Origin: Auanema rhodensis
Taxonomy: Eukaryota > Nematoda > Chromadorea > Rhabditida > Rhabditidae
Direction: 5' to 3'
Assembly (NCBI GenBank): GCA_964057225.1
Contig: OZ059900.1
Coordinates: forward strand, 9,558,501 to 9,622,500
DNA length: 64,000 bases
Position 1 is the first letter of the stretch, and the number at the start of each line of letters is the position of its first letter. The notes beneath the pieces were generated by a model. It searched no databases. It worked only from the letters and a program-made list of their open reading frames with translations, and was not told where the DNA came from. Below are positions 1 through 15,000 of the stretch, in pieces. Both the position numbers and the translations under genes were made by a program.

Positions 1-3000
1 TTAGTTGACTTCGGCGTTGACGGAGCCTTGGTTGATGGAGCCTTTGTCGACTTCATGGTAGTACTCATGTTAGGATCTTTAGTTGACTTCGGCGTTGACG
101 GAGCCTTGGTTGATGGAGCCTTTGTCGACTTCATGGTAGTACTCATGTTAGGATCTTTAGTAGACTTCGGCGTTGACGGAGCCTTGGTTGATGCAGCCTT
201 TGTAGACTTCATGGTAGTACTCATGTTAGGATCTTTAGTTGACTTCGGCGTTGACGGAGCCTTGGTTGATGGAGCCTTTGTCGACTTCATGGTAGTACTC
301 ATGTTAGGATCTTTAGTTGACTTCGGCGTTGACGGAGCCTTGGTTGATGGAGCCTTTGTCGACTTCATGGTAGTACTCATGTTAGGATCTTTAGTTGACT
401 TCGGCGTTGACGGAGCCTTGGTTGATGGAGCCTTTGTAGACTTCATGGTAGTACTCATGTTAGGATCTTTAGTTGACTTCGGCGTTGACGGAGCCTTGGT
501 TGATGGAGCCTTTGTCGACTTCATGGTAGTACTCATGTTAGGATCTTTAGTAGACTTCGGCGTTGACGGAGCCTTGGTTGATGCAGCCTTTGTAGACTTC
601 ATGGTAGTACTCATGTTAGGATCTTTAGTTGACTTCGGCGTTGACGGAGCCTTGGTTGATGCAGCCTTTGTAGACTTCATGGTAGTACTCATGTTAGGAT
701 CTTTAGTTGACTTCGGCGTTGACGGAGCCTTGGTTGATGCAGCCTTTGTCGACTTCATGGTAGTACTCATGGTAGGATCTTTAGTTGACTTCGGCGTTGA
801 CGGAGCCTTGGTTGATGCAGCCTTTGTAGACTTCATGGTAGTACTCATGTTCGGATCTTTAGTAGACTTCGGCGTTGACGGAGCCTTGGTTGATGGAGCC
901 TTTGTCGACTTCATGGTAGTACTCATGGTAGGATCTTTAGTTGACTTCGGCGTTGACGGAGCCTTGGTTGATGCAGCCTTTGTAGACTTCATGGTAGTAC
1001 TCATGTTAGGATCTTTAGTAGACTTCGGCGTTGACGGAGCCTTGGTTGATGGAGCCTTTGTCGACTTCATGGTAGTACTCATGGTAGGATCTTTAGTTGA
1101 CTTCGGCGTTGACGGAGCCTTGGTTGATGCAGCCTTTGTAGACTTCATGGTAGTACTCATGTTCGGATCTTTAGTAGACTTCGGCGTTGACGGAGCCTTG
1201 GTTGATGCAGCCTTTGTAGACTTCATGGTAGTACTCATGTTAGGATCTTTAGTAGACTTTGGCGTTGACGGAGCCTTGGTTGATGGAGCCTTTGTCGACT
1301 TCATGGTAGTACTCATGGTAGGATCTTTAGTTGACTTCGGCGTTGACGGAGCCTTGGTTGATGGAGCCTTTGTCGACTTCATGGTAGTACTCATGTTAGG
1401 ATCTTTAGTTGACTTCGGCGTTGACGGAGCCTTGGTTGATGCAGCCTTTGTCGACTTCATGGTAGTACTCATGGTAGGATCTTTAGTTGACTTCGGCGTT
1501 GACGGAGCCTTGGTTGATGGAGCCTTTGTCGACTTCATGGTAGTACTCATGTTAGGATCTTTAGTTGACTTCGGCGTTGACGGAGCCTTGGTTGATGCAG
1601 CCTTTGTCGACTTCATGGTAGTACTCATGGTAGGATCTTTAGTTGACTTCGGCGTTGACGGAGCCTTGGTTGATGGAGCCTTTGTCGACTTCATGGTAGT
1701 ACTCATGGTAGGATCTTTAGTTGACTTCGGCGTTGACGGAGCCTTGGTTGATGCAGCCTTTGTAGACTTCATTGTAGTACTCATGTTAGGATCTTTAGTT
1801 GACTTCGGCGTTGACGGAGCCTTGGTTGATGCAGCCTTTGTAGACTTCATGGTAGTACTCATGTTAGGATCTTTAGTTGACTTCGGCGTTGACGGAGCCT
1901 TGGTTGATGGAGCCTTTGTCGACTTCATGGTAGTACTCATGTTAGGATCTTTAGTTGACTTCGGCGTTGACGGAGCCTTGGTTGATGCAGCCTTTGTAGA
2001 CTTCATGGTAGTACTCATGTTAGGATCTTTAGTAGACTTCGGCGTTGACGGAGCCTTGGTTGATGCAGCCTTTGTAGACTTCATTGTAGTACTCATGTTA
2101 GGATCTTTAGTTGACTTCGGCGTTGACGGAGCCTTGGTTGATGCAGCCTTTGTAGACTTCATTGTAGTACTCATGTTAGGATCTTTAGTTGACTTCGGCG
2201 TTGACGGAGCCTTGGTTGATGCAGCCTTTGTCGACTTCATGGTAGTACTCATGGTAGGATCTTTAGTTGACTTCGGCGTTGACGGAGCCTTGGTTGATGG
2301 AGCCTTTGTCGACTTCATGGTAGTACTCATGGTAGGATCTTTAGTTGACTTCGGCGTTGACGGAGCCTTGGTTGATGGAGCCTTTGTCGACTTCATGGTA
2401 GTACTCATGTTAGGATCTTTAGTTGACTTCGGCGTTGACGGAGCCTTGGTTGATGCAGCCTTTGTAGACTTCATTGTAGTACTCATGTTAGGATCTTTAG
2501 TTGACTTCGGCGTTGACGGAGCCTTGGTTGATGCAGCCTTTGTCGACTTCATGGTAGTACTCATGGTAGGATCTTTAGTTGACTTCGGCGTTGACGGAGC
2601 CTTGGTTGATGCAGCCTTTGTAGACTTCATTGTAGTACTCATGTTAGGATCTTTAGTTGACTTCGGCGTTGACGGAGCCTTGGTTGATGCAGCCTTTGTA
2701 GACTTCATGGTAGTACTCATGTTAGGATCTTTAGTAGACTTTGGCGTTGACGGAGCCTTGGTTGATGGAGCCTTTGTCGACTTCATGGTAGTACTCATGG
2801 TAGGATCTTTAGTTGACTTCGGCGTTGACGGAGCCTTGGTTGATGGAGCCTTTGTAGACTTCATGGTAGTACTCATGTTAGGATCTTTAGTTGACTTCGG
2901 CGTTGACGGAGCCTTGGTTGATGGAGCCTTTGTCGACTTCATGGTAGTACTCATGGTAGGATCTTTAGTTGACTTCGGCGTTGACGGAGCCTTGGTTGAT

Positions 3001-6000
3001 GGAGCCTTTGTCGACTTCATGGTAGTACTCATGGTAGGATCTTTAGTTGACTTCGGCGTTGACGGAGCCTTGGTTGATGCAGCCTTTGTCGACTTCATGG
3101 TAGTACTCATGGTAGGATCTTTAGTTGACTTCGGCGTTGACGGAGCCTTGGTTGATGGAGCCTTTGTCGACTTCATGGTAGTACTCATGGTAGGATCTTT
3201 AGTTGACTTCGGCGTTGACGGAGCCTTGGTTGATGCAGCCTTTGTCGACTTCATGGTAGTACTCATGGTAGGATCTTTAGTTGACTTCGGCGTTGACGGA
3301 GCCTTGGTTGATGGAGCCTTTGTCGACTTCATGGTAGTACTCATGTTAGGATCTTTAGTAGACTTCGGCGTTGACGGAGCCTTGGTTGATGCAGCCTTTG
3401 TCGACTTCATGGTAGTACTCATGTTAGGATCTTTAGTAGACTTCGGCGTTGACGGAGCCTTGGTTGATGGAGCCTTTGTAGACTTCATGGTAGTACTCAT
3501 GGTAGGATCTTTAGTTGACTTCGGCGTTGACGGAGCCTTGGTTGATGGAGCCTTTGTCGACTTCATGGTAGTACTCATGTTAGGATCTTTAGTAGACTTC
3601 GGCGTTGACGGAGCCTTGGTTGATGCAGCCTTTGTCGACTTCATGGTAGTACTCATGGTAGGATCTTTAGTTGACTTCGGCGTTGACGGAGCCTTGGTTG
3701 ATGGAGCCTTTGTCGACTTCATGGTAGTACTCATGGTAGGATCTTTAGTTGACTTCGGCGTTGACGGAGCCTTGGTTGATGCAGCCTTTGTCGACTTCAT
3801 GGTAGTACTCATGGTAGGATCTTTAGTTGACTTCGGCGTTGACGGAGCCTTGGTTGATGGAGCCTTTGTCGACTTCATGGTAGTACTCATGTTAGGATCT
3901 TTAGTAGACTTCGGCGTTGACGGAGCCTTGGTTGATGGAGCCTTTGTAGACTTCATGGTAGTACTCATGTTAGGATCTTTAGTTGACTTCGGCGTTGACG
4001 GAGCCTTGGTTGATGGAGCCTTTGTAGACTTCATGGTAGTACTCATGTTAGGATCTTTAGTTGACTTCGGCGTTGACGGAGCCTTGGTTGATGGAGCCTT
4101 TGTCGACTTCATGGTAGTACTCATGTTAGGATCTTTAGTAGACTTCGGCGTTGACGGAGCCTTGGTTGATGGAGCCTTTGTAGACTTCTTGGTAGTACTC
4201 ATGTTAGGATCTTTAGTTGACTTCGGCGTTGACGGAGCCTTGGTTGATGGAGCCTTTGTAGACTTCATGGTAGTACTCATGTTAGGATCTTTAGTAGACT
4301 TCGGCGTTGACGGAGCCTTGGTTGATGGAGCCTTTGTAGACTTCATGGTAGTACTCATGTTAGGATCTTTAGTAGACTTCGGCGTTGACGGAGCCTTGGT
4401 TGATGGAGCCTTTGTCGACTTCATGGTAGTACTCATGGTAGGATCTTTAGTTGACTTCGGCGTTGACGGAGCCTTGGTTGATGGAGCCTTTGTCGACTTC
4501 ATGGTAGTACTCATGTTAGGATCTTTAGTTGACTTCGGCGTTGACGGAGCCTTGGTTGATGCAGCCTTTGTAGACTTCATTGTAGTACTCATGTTAGGAT
4601 CTTTAGTTGACTTCGGCGTTGACGGAGCCTTGGTTGATGCAGCCTTTGTCGACTTCATGGTAGTACTCATGGTAGGATCTTTAGTTGACTTCGGCGTTGA
4701 CGGAGCCTTGGTTGATGCAGCCTTTGTAGACTTCATTGTAGTACTCATGTTAGGATCTTTAGTTGACTTCGGCGTTGACGGAGCCTTGGTTGATGCAGCC
4801 TTTGTAGACTTCATGGTAGTACTCATGTTAGGATCTTTAGTTGACTTCGGCGTTGACGGAGCCTTGGTTGATGCAGCCTTTGTAGACTTCATGGTAGTAC
4901 TCATGTTAGGATCTTTAGTTGACTTCGGCGTTGACGGAGCCTTGGTTGATGCAGCCTTTGTAGACTTCATGGTAGTACTCATGTTAGGATCTTTAGTTGA
5001 CTTCGGCGTTGACGGAGCCTTGGTTGATGCAGCCTTTGTAGACTTCATGGTAGTACTCATGTTAGGATCTTTAGTTGACTTCGGCGTTGACGGAGCCTTG
5101 GTTGATGCAGCCTTTGTAGACTTCATTGTAGTACTCATGTTAGGATCTTTAGTTGACTTCGGCGTTGACGGAGCCTTGGTTGATGCAGCCTTTGTAGACT
5201 TCATTGTAGTACTCATGTTAGGATCTTTAGTTGACTTCGGCGTTGACGGAGCCTTGGTTGATGCAGCCTTTGTAGACTTCATGGTAGTACTCATGTTAGG
5301 ATCTTTAGTTGACTTCGGCGTTGACGGAGCCTTGGTTGATGCAGCCTTTGTAGACTTCATGGTAGTACTCATGTTAGGATCTTTAGTAGACTTTGGCGTT
5401 GACGGAGCCTTGGTTGATGGAGCCTTTGTCGACTTCATGGTAGTACTCATGGTAGGATCTTTAGTTGACTTCGGCGTTGACGGAGCCTTGGTTGATGCAG
5501 CCTTTGTCGACTTCATGGTAGTACTCATGGTAGGATCTTTAGTTGACTTCGGCGTTGACGGAGCCTTGGTTGATGGAGCCTTTGTCGACTTCATGGTAGT
5601 ACTCATGGTAGGATCTTTAGTTGACTTCGGCGTTGACGGAGCCTTGGTTGATGCAGCCTTTGTCGACTTCATGGTAGTACTCATGGTAGGATCTTTAGTT
5701 GACTTCGGCGTTGACGGAGCCTTGGTTGATGGAGCCTTTGTCGACTTCATGGTAGTACTCATGTTAGGATCTTTAGTAGACTTCGGCGTTGACGGAGCCT
5801 TGGTTGATGCAGCCTTTGTCGACTTCATGGTAGTACTCATGTTAGGATCTTTAGTAGACTTCGGCGTTGACGGAGCCTTGGTTGATGGAGCCTTTGTAGA
5901 CTTCATGGTAGTACTCATGGTAGGATCTTTAGTTGACTTCGGCGTTGACGGAGCCTTGGTTGATGGAGCCTTTGTCGACTTCATGGTAGTACTCATGTTA

Positions 6001-9000
6001 GGATCTTTAGTAGACTTCGGCGTTGACGGAGCCTTGGTTGATGCAGCCTTTGTCGACTTCATGGTAGTACTCATGGTAGGATCTTTAGTTGACTTCGGCG
6101 TTGACGGAGCCTTGGTTGATGGAGCCTTTGTCGACTTCATGGTAGTACTCATGGTAGGATCTTTAGTTGACTTCGGCGTTGACGGAGCCTTGGTTGATGC
6201 AGCCTTTGTCGACTTCATGGTAGTACTCATGGTAGGATCTTTAGTTGACTTCGGCGTTGACGGAGCCTTGGTTGATGGAGCCTTTGTCGACTTCATGGTA
6301 GTACTCATGTTAGGATCTTTAGTAGACTTCGGCGTTGACGGAGCCTTGGTTGATGGAGCCTTTGTAGACTTCATGGTAGTACTCATGTTAGGATCTTTAG
6401 TTGACTTCGGCGTTGACGGAGCCTTGGTTGATGGAGCCTTTGTAGACTTCATGGTAGTACTCATGTTAGGATCTTTAGTTGACTTCGGCGTTGACGGAGC
6501 CTTGGTTGATGGAGCCTTTGTCGACTTCATGGTAGTACTCATGTTAGGATCTTTAGTAGACTTCGGCGTTGACGGAGCCTTGGTTGATGGAGCCTTTGTA
6601 GACTTCTTGGTAGTACTCATGTTAGGATCTTTAGTTGACTTCGGCGTTGACGGAGCCTTGGTTGATGGAGCCTTTGTAGACTTCATGGTAGTACTCATGT
6701 TAGGATCTTTAGTAGACTTCGGCGTTGACGGAGCCTTGGTTGATGGAGCCTTTGTAGACTTCATGGTAGTACTCATGTTAGGATCTTTAGTAGACTTCGG
6801 CGTTGACGGAGCCTTGGTTGATGGAGCCTTTGTCGACTTCATGGTAGTACTCATGGTAGGATCTTTAGTTGACTTCGGCGTTGACGGAGCCTTGGTTGAT
6901 GGAGCCTTTGTCGACTTCATGGTAGTACTCATGTTAGGATCTTTAGTTGACTTCGGCGTTGACGGAGCCTTGGTTGATGCAGCCTTTGTAGACTTCATTG
7001 TAGTACTCATGTTAGGATCTTTAGTTGACTTCGGCGTTGACGGAGCCTTGGTTGATGCAGCCTTTGTCGACTTCATGGTAGTACTCATGGTAGGATCTTT
7101 AGTTGACTTCGGCGTTGACGGAGCCTTGGTTGATGCAGCCTTTGTAGACTTCATTGTAGTACTCATGTTAGGATCTTTAGTTGACTTCGGCGTTGACGGA
7201 GCCTTGGTTGATGCAGCCTTTGTAGACTTCATGGTAGTACTCATGTTAGGATCTTTAGTTGACTTCGGCGTTGACGGAGCCTTGGTTGATGCAGCCTTTG
7301 TAGACTTCATGGTAGTACTCATGTTAGGATCTTTAGTTGACTTCGGCGTTGACGGAGCCTTGGTTGATGCAGCCTTTGTAGACTTCATGGTAGTACTCAT
7401 GTTAGGATCTTTAGTTGACTTCGGCGTTGACGGAGCCTTGGTTGATGCAGCCTTTGTAGACTTCATGGTAGTACTCATGTTAGGATCTTTAGTTGACTTC
7501 GGCGTTGACGGAGCCTTGGTTGATGCAGCCTTTGTAGACTTCATTGTAGTACTCATGTTAGGATCTTTAGTTGACTTCGGCGTTGACGGAGCCTTGGTTG
7601 ATGCAGCCTTTGTAGACTTCATTGTAGTACTCATGTTAGGATCTTTAGTTGACTTCGGCGTTGACGGAGCCTTGGTTGATGCAGCCTTTGTAGACTTCAT
7701 GGTAGTACTCATGTTAGGATCTTTAGTTGACTTCGGCGTTGACGGAGCCTTGGTTGATGCAGCCTTTGTAGACTTCATGGTAGTACTCATGTTAGGATCT
7801 TTAGTAGACTTTGGCGTTGACGGAGCCTTGGTTGATGGAGCCTTTGTCGACTTCATGGTAGTACTCATGGTAGGATCTTTAGTTGACTTCGGCGTTGACG
7901 GAGCCTTGGTTGATGGAGCCTTTGTAGACTTCATGGTAGTACTCATGTTAGGATCTTTAGTTGACTTCGGCGTTGACGGAGCCTTGGTTGATGGAGCCTT
8001 TGTCGACTTCATGGTAGTACTCATGGTAGGATCTTTAGTTGACTTCGGCGTTGACGGAGCCTTGGTTGATGGAGCCTTTGTCGACTTCATGGTAGTACTC
8101 ATGGTAGGATCTTTAGTTGACTTCGGCGTTGACGGAGCCTTGGTTGATGCAGCCTTTGTCGACTTCATGGTAGTACTCATGGTAGGATCTTTAGTTGACT
8201 TCGGCGTTGACGGAGCCTTGGTTGATGGAGCCTTTGTCGACTTCATGGTAGTACTCATGGTAGGATCTTTAGTTGACTTCGGCGTTGACGGAGCCTTGGT
8301 TGATGCAGCCTTTGTCGACTTCATGGTAGTACTCATGGTAGGATCTTTAGTTGACTTCGGCGTTGACGGAGCCTTGGTTGATGGAGCCTTTGTCGACTTC
8401 ATGGTAGTACTCATGTTAGGATCTTTAGTAGACTTCGGCGTTGACGGAGCCTTGGTTGATGGAGCCTTTGTAGACTTCATGGTAGTACTCATGGTAGGAT
8501 CTTTAGTTGACTTCGGCGTTGACGGAGCCTTGGTTGATGGAGCCTTTGTCGACTTCATGGTAGTACTCATGTTAGGATCTTTAGTAGACTTCGGCGTTGA
8601 CGGAGCCTTGGTTGATGCAGCCTTTGTCGACTTCATGGTAGTACTCATGTTAGGATCTTTAGTAGACTTCGGCGTTGACGGAGCCTTGGTTGATGGAGCC
8701 TTTGTAGACTTCATGGTAGTACTCATGGTAGGATCTTTAGTTGACTTCGGCGTTGACGGAGCCTTGGTTGATGGAGCCTTTGTCGACTTCATGGTAGTAC
8801 TCATGTTAGGATCTTTAGTAGACTTCGGCGTTGACGGAGCCTTGGTTGATGCAGCCTTTGTAGACTTCATGGTAGTACTCATGGTAGGATCTTTAGTTGA
8901 CTTCGGCGTTGACGGAGCCTTGGTTGATGGAGCCTTTGTCGACTTCATGGTAGTACTCATGTTAGGATCTTTAGTAGACTTCGGCGTTGACGGAGCCTTG

Positions 9001-12000
9001 GTTGATGCAGCCTTTGTCGACTTCATGGTAGTACTCATGGTAGGATCTTTAGTTGACTTCGGCGTTGACGGAGCCTTGGTTGATGGAGCCTTTGTCGACT
9101 TCATGGTAGTACTCATGGTAGGATCTTTAGTTGACTTCGGCGTTGACGGAGCCTTGGTTGATGCAGCCTTTGTCGACTTCATGGTAGTACTCATGGTAGG
9201 ATCTTTAGTTGACTTCGGCGTTGACGGAGCCTTGGTTGATGGAGCCTTTGTCGACTTCATGGTAGTACTCATGGTAGGATCTTTAGTTGACTTCGGCGTT
9301 GACGGAGCCTTGGTTGATGGAGCCTTTGTCGACTTCATGGTAGTACTCATGGTAGGATCTTTAGTTGACTTCGGCGTTGACGGAGCCTTGGTTGATGGAG
9401 CCTTTGTCGACTTCATGGTAGTACTCATGTTAGGATCTTTAGTAGACTTCGGCGTTGACGGAGCCTTGGTTGATGGAGCCTTTGTAGACTTCATGGTAGT
9501 ACTCATGTTAGGATCTTTAGTTGACTTCGGCGTTGACGGAGCCTTGGTTGATGGAGCCTTTGTAGACTTCATGGTAGTACTCATGTTAGGATCTTTAGTT
9601 GACTTCGGCGTTGACGGAGCCTTGGTTGATGGAGCCTTTGTCGACTTCATGGTAGTACTCATGTTAGGATCTTTAGTAGACTTCGGCGTTGACGGAGCCT
9701 TGGTTGATGGAGCCTTTGTAGACTTCTTGGTAGTACTCATGTTAGGATCTTTAGTTGACTTCGGCGTTGACGGAGCCTTGGTTGATGGAGCCTTTGTAGA
9801 CTTCATGGTAGTACTCATGTTAGGATCTTTAGTAGACTTCGGCGTTGACGGAGCCTTGGTTGATGGAGCCTTTGTAGACTTCATGGTAGTACTCATGTTA
9901 GGATCTTTAGTAGACTTCGGCGTTGACGGAGCCTTGGTTGATGGAGCCTTTGTCGACTTCATGGTAGTACTCATGGTAGGATCTTTAGTTGACTTCGGCG
10001 TTGACGGAGCCTTGGTTGATGTAGCCTTTGTCGACTTCATGGTAGTACTCATGTTAGGATCTTTAGTTGACTTCGGCGTTGACGGAGCCGTGGTTGATGC
10101 AGCCTTTGTAGACTTCATTGTAGTACTCATGTTAGGATCTTTAGTAGACTTCGGCGTTGACGGAGCCTTGGTTGATGGAGCCTTTGTAGACTTCATGGTA
10201 GTACTCATGTTAGGATCTTTAGTTGACTTCGGCGTTGACGGAGCCTTGGTTGATGGAGCCTTTGTAGACTTCATGGTAGTACTCATGTTAGGATCTTTAG
10301 TAGACTTCGGCGTTGACGGAGCCTTGGTTGATGGAGCCTTTGTCGACTTCATGGTAGTACTCATGTTAGGATCTTTAGTTGACTTCGGCGTTGACGGAGC
10401 CTTGGTTGATGGAGCCTTTGTAGACTTCATGGTAGTACTCATGTTAGGATCTTTAGTTGACTTCGGCGTTGACGGAGCCTTGGTTGATGGAGCCTTTGTC
10501 GACTTCATGGTAGTACTCATGTTAGGATCTTTAGTTGACTTCGGCGTTGACGGAGCCGTGGTTGATGCAGCCTTTGTAGACTTCATTGTAGTACTCATGT
10601 TAGGATCTTTAGTAGACTTCGGCGTTGACGGAGCCTTGGTTGATGGAGCCTTTGTAGACTTCATGGTAGTACTCATGTTAGGATCTTTAGTTGACTTCGG
10701 CGTTGACGGAGCCTTGGTTGATGGAGCCTTTGTAGATTTCATGGTAGTACTCATGTTAGGATCTTTAGTTGACTTCGGCGTTGACGGAGCCTTGGTTGAT
10801 GGAGCCTTTGTAGACTTCATGGTAGTACTCATGTTAGGATCTTTAGTAGACTTCGGCGTTGACGGAGCCTTGGTTGATGGAGCCTTTGTCGACTTCATGG
10901 TAGTACTCATGGTAGGATCTTTAGTTGACTTCGGCGTTGACGGAGCCTTGGTTGATGGAGCGTTTGTCGACTTCATGGTAGTACTCATGTTAGGATCTTT
11001 AGTAGACTTCGGCGTTGACGGAGCCTTGGTTGATGGAGCCTTTGTAGACTTCATGGTAGTGCTCATGTTAGGATCTTTAGTTGACTTCGGCGTTGACGGA
11101 GCCTTGGTTGATGGAGCCTTTGTCGACTTCATGGTAGTACTCATGTTAGGATCTTTAGTAGACTTCGGCGTTGACGGAGCCTTGGTTGATGGAGCCTTTG
11201 TCGACTTCATGGTAGTACTCATGTTAGGATCTTTAGTAGACTTCGGCGTTGACGGAGCCTTGGTTGATGGAGCCTTTGTAGACTTCATGGTAGTACTCAT
11301 GTTAGGATCTTTAGTTGACTTCGGCGTTGACGGAGCCTTGGTTGATGGAGCCTTTGTAGACTTCATGGTAGTGCTCATGTTAGGATCTTTAGTTGACTTC
11401 GGCGTTGACGGAGCCTTGGTTGATGGAGCCTTTGTAGACTTCATGGTAGTACTCATGTTAGGATCTTTAGTTGACTTCGGCGTTGACGGAGCCTTGGTTG
11501 ATGGAGCCTTTGTAGACTTCATGGTAGTACTCATGTTAGGATCTTTAGTTGACTTCGGCGTTGACGGAGCCTTGGTTGATGGAGCCTTTGTAGACTTCAT
11601 GGTAGTGCTCATGTTAGGATCTTTAGTTGACTTCGGCGTTGACGGAGCCTTGGTTGATGGAGCCTTTGTAGACTTCATGGTAGTACTCATGTTAGGATCT
11701 TTAGTAGACTTCGGCGTTGACGGAGCCTTGGTTGATGGAGCCTTTGTCGACTTCATGGTAGTACTGATGTTAGGATCTTTAGTTGACTTCGGCGTTGACG
11801 GAGCCTTGGTTGATGGAGCCTTTGTCGACTTCATGGTAGTACTCATGTTAGGATCTTTAGTAGACTTCGGCGTTGACGGAGCCTTGGTTGATGGAGCCTT
11901 TGTAGACTTCATGGTAGTACTCATGTTAGGATCTTTAGTTGACTTCGGCGTTGACGGAGCCTTGGTTGATGGAGCCTTTGTAGACTTCATGGTAGTACTC

Positions 12001-15000
12001 ATGTTAGGATCTTTAGTAGACTTCGGCGTTGACGGAGCCTTGGTTGATGGAGCCTTTGTCGACTTCATGGTAGTACTCATGTTAGGATCTTTAGTAGACT
12101 TCGGCGTTGACGGAGCCTTGGTTGATGGAGCCTTTGTCGACTTCATGGTAGTACTCATGTTAGGATCTTTAGTAGACTTCGGCGTTGACGGAGCCTTGGT
12201 TGATGGAGCCTTTGTCGACTTCATGGTAGTACTCATGTTAGGATCTTTAGTTGACTTCGGCGTTGACGGAGCCTTGGTTGATGGAGCCTTTGTCGACTTC
12301 ATGGTAGTACTCATGTTAGGATCTTTAGTAGACTTCGGCGTTGACGGAGCCTTGGTTGATGGAGCCTTTGTAGACTTCATGGTAGTACTCATGTTAGGAT
12401 CTTTAGTTGACTTCGGCGTTGACGGAGCCTTGGTTGATGGAGCCTTTGTAGACTTCATGGTAGTACTCATGTTAGGATCTTTAGTTGACTTCGGCGTTGA
12501 CGGAGCCTTGGTTGATGGAGCCTTTGTAGACTTCATGGTAGTACTGATGTTAGGATCTTTAGTTGACTTCGGCGTTGACGGGGCCTTGGTTGATGGAGCC
12601 TTTGTCGACTTCATGGTAGTACTCATGTTAGGATCTTTAGTTGACTTCGGCGTTGACGGAGCCTTGGTTGATGGAGCCTTTGTAGACTTCATGGTAGTAC
12701 CCATGTTAGGATCTTTAGTTGACTTCGGCGTTGACGGAGCCTTGGTTGATGGAGCCTTTGTCGACTTCATGGTAGTACTGATGTTAGGATCTTTAGTTGA
12801 CTTCGGCGTTGACGGAGCCTTGGTTGATGGAGCCTTTGTAGACTTCATGGTAGTACTCATGTTAGGATCTTTAGTAGACTTCGGCGTTGACGGAGCCTTG
12901 GTTGATGGAGCCTTTGTCGACTTCATGGTAGTACTCATGTTAGGATCTTTAGTTGACTTCGGCGTTGACGGAGCCTTGGTTGATGGAGCCTTTGTAGACT
13001 TCATGGTAGTACTCATGTTAGGATCTTTAGTAGACTTCGGCGTTGACGGAGCCTTGGTTGATGGAGCCTTTGTCGACTTCATGGTAGTACTGATGTTAGG
13101 ATCTTTAGTTGACTTCGGCGTTGACGGAGCCTTGGTTGATGGAGCCTTTGTCGACTTCATGGTAGTACTCATGTTAGGATCTTTAGTAGACTTCGGCGTT
13201 GACGGAGCCTTGGTTGATGGAGCCTTTGTAGACTTCATGGTAGTACTCATGTTAGGATCTTTAGTTGACTTCGGCGTTGACGGAGCCTTGGTTGATGGAG
13301 CCTTTGTAGACTTCATGGTAGTACTCATGTTAGGATCTTTAGTTGACTTCGGCGTTGACGGAGCCTTGGTTGATGGAGCCTTTGTAGACTTCATGGTAGT
13401 ACTCATGTTAGGATCTTTAGTAGACTTCGGCGTTGACGGAGCCTTGGTTGATGGAGCCTTTGTAGACTTCATGGTAGTACTCATGTTAGGATCTTTAGTA
13501 GACTTCGGCGTTGACGGAGCCTTGGTTGATGGAGCCTTTGTAGACTTCATGGTAGTACTCATGTTAGGATCTTTAGTAGACTTCGGCGTTGACGGAGCCT
13601 TGGTTGATGGAGCCTTTGTAGGCTTCATGGTAGTACTCATGTTAGGATCTTTAGTAGACTTCGGCGTTGACGGAGCCTTGGTTGATGGAGCCTTTGTAGA
13701 CTTCATGGTAGTACTCATGTTAGGATCTTTAGTAGACTTCGGCGTTGACGGAGCCTTGGTTGATGGAGCCTTTGTAGACTTCATGGTAGTACTCATGTTA
13801 GGATCTTTAGTAGACTTCGGCGTTGACGGAGCCTTGGTTGATGGAGCCTTTGTAGACTTCATGGTAGTACTCATGTTAGGATCTTTAGTAGACTTCGGCG
13901 TTGACGGAGCCTTGGTTGATGGAGCCTTTGTAGACTTCATGGTAGTACTCATGTTAGGATCTTTAGTAGACTTCGGCGTTGACGGAGCCTTGGTTGATGG
14001 AGCCTTTGTAGACTTCATGGTAGTACTCATGTTAGGATCTTTAGTTGACTTCGGCGTTGACGGAGCCTTGGTTGATGGAGCCTTTGTCGACTTCATGGTA
14101 GTACTCATGTTAGGATCTTTAGTAGACTTCGGCGTTGACGGAGCCTTGGTTGATGGAGCCTTTGTAGACTTCATGGTAGTACTCATGTTAGGATCTTTAG
14201 TAGACTTCGGCGTTGACGGAGCCTTGGTTGATGCAGCCTCTGTAGACTTCATGGTAGTACTCATGTTAGGATCTTTAGTTGACTTCGGCGTTGACGGAGC
14301 CTTGGTTGATGGAGCCTTTGTCGACTTCATGGTAGTACTCATGTTAGGATCTTTAGTAGACTTCGGCGTTGACGGAGCCTTGGTTGATGGAGCCTTTGTA
14401 GACTTCATGGTAGTACTCATGTTAGGATCTTTAGTTGACTTCGGCGTTGACGGAGCCTTGGTTGATGGAGCCTTTGTAGACTTCATGGTAGTACTCATGT
14501 TAGGATCTTTAGTTGACTTCGGCGTTGACGGAGCCTTGGTTGATGGAGCCTTTGTAGACTTCATGGTAGTACTCATGTTAGGATCTTTAGTAGACTTCGG
14601 CGTTGACGGAGCCTTGGTTGATGGAGCCTTTGTAGACTTCATGGTAGTACTCATGTTAGGATCTTTAGTAGACTTCGGCGTTGACGGAGCCTTGGTTGAT
14701 GGAGCCTTTGTAGACTTCATGGTAGTACTCATGTTAGGATCTTTAGTAGACTTCGGCGTTGACGGAGCCTTGGTTGATGGAGCCTTTGTCGACTTCATGG
14801 TAGTACTCATGGTAGGATCTTTAGTTGACTTCGGCGTTGACGGAGCCTTGGTTGATGGAGCCTTTGTCGACTTCATGGTAGTACTCATGTTAGGATCTTT
14901 AGTTGACTTCGGCGTTGACGGAGCCTTGGTTGATGCAGCCTTTGTAGACTTCATTGTAGTACTCATGTTAGGATCTTTAGTAGACTTCGGCGTTGACGAA

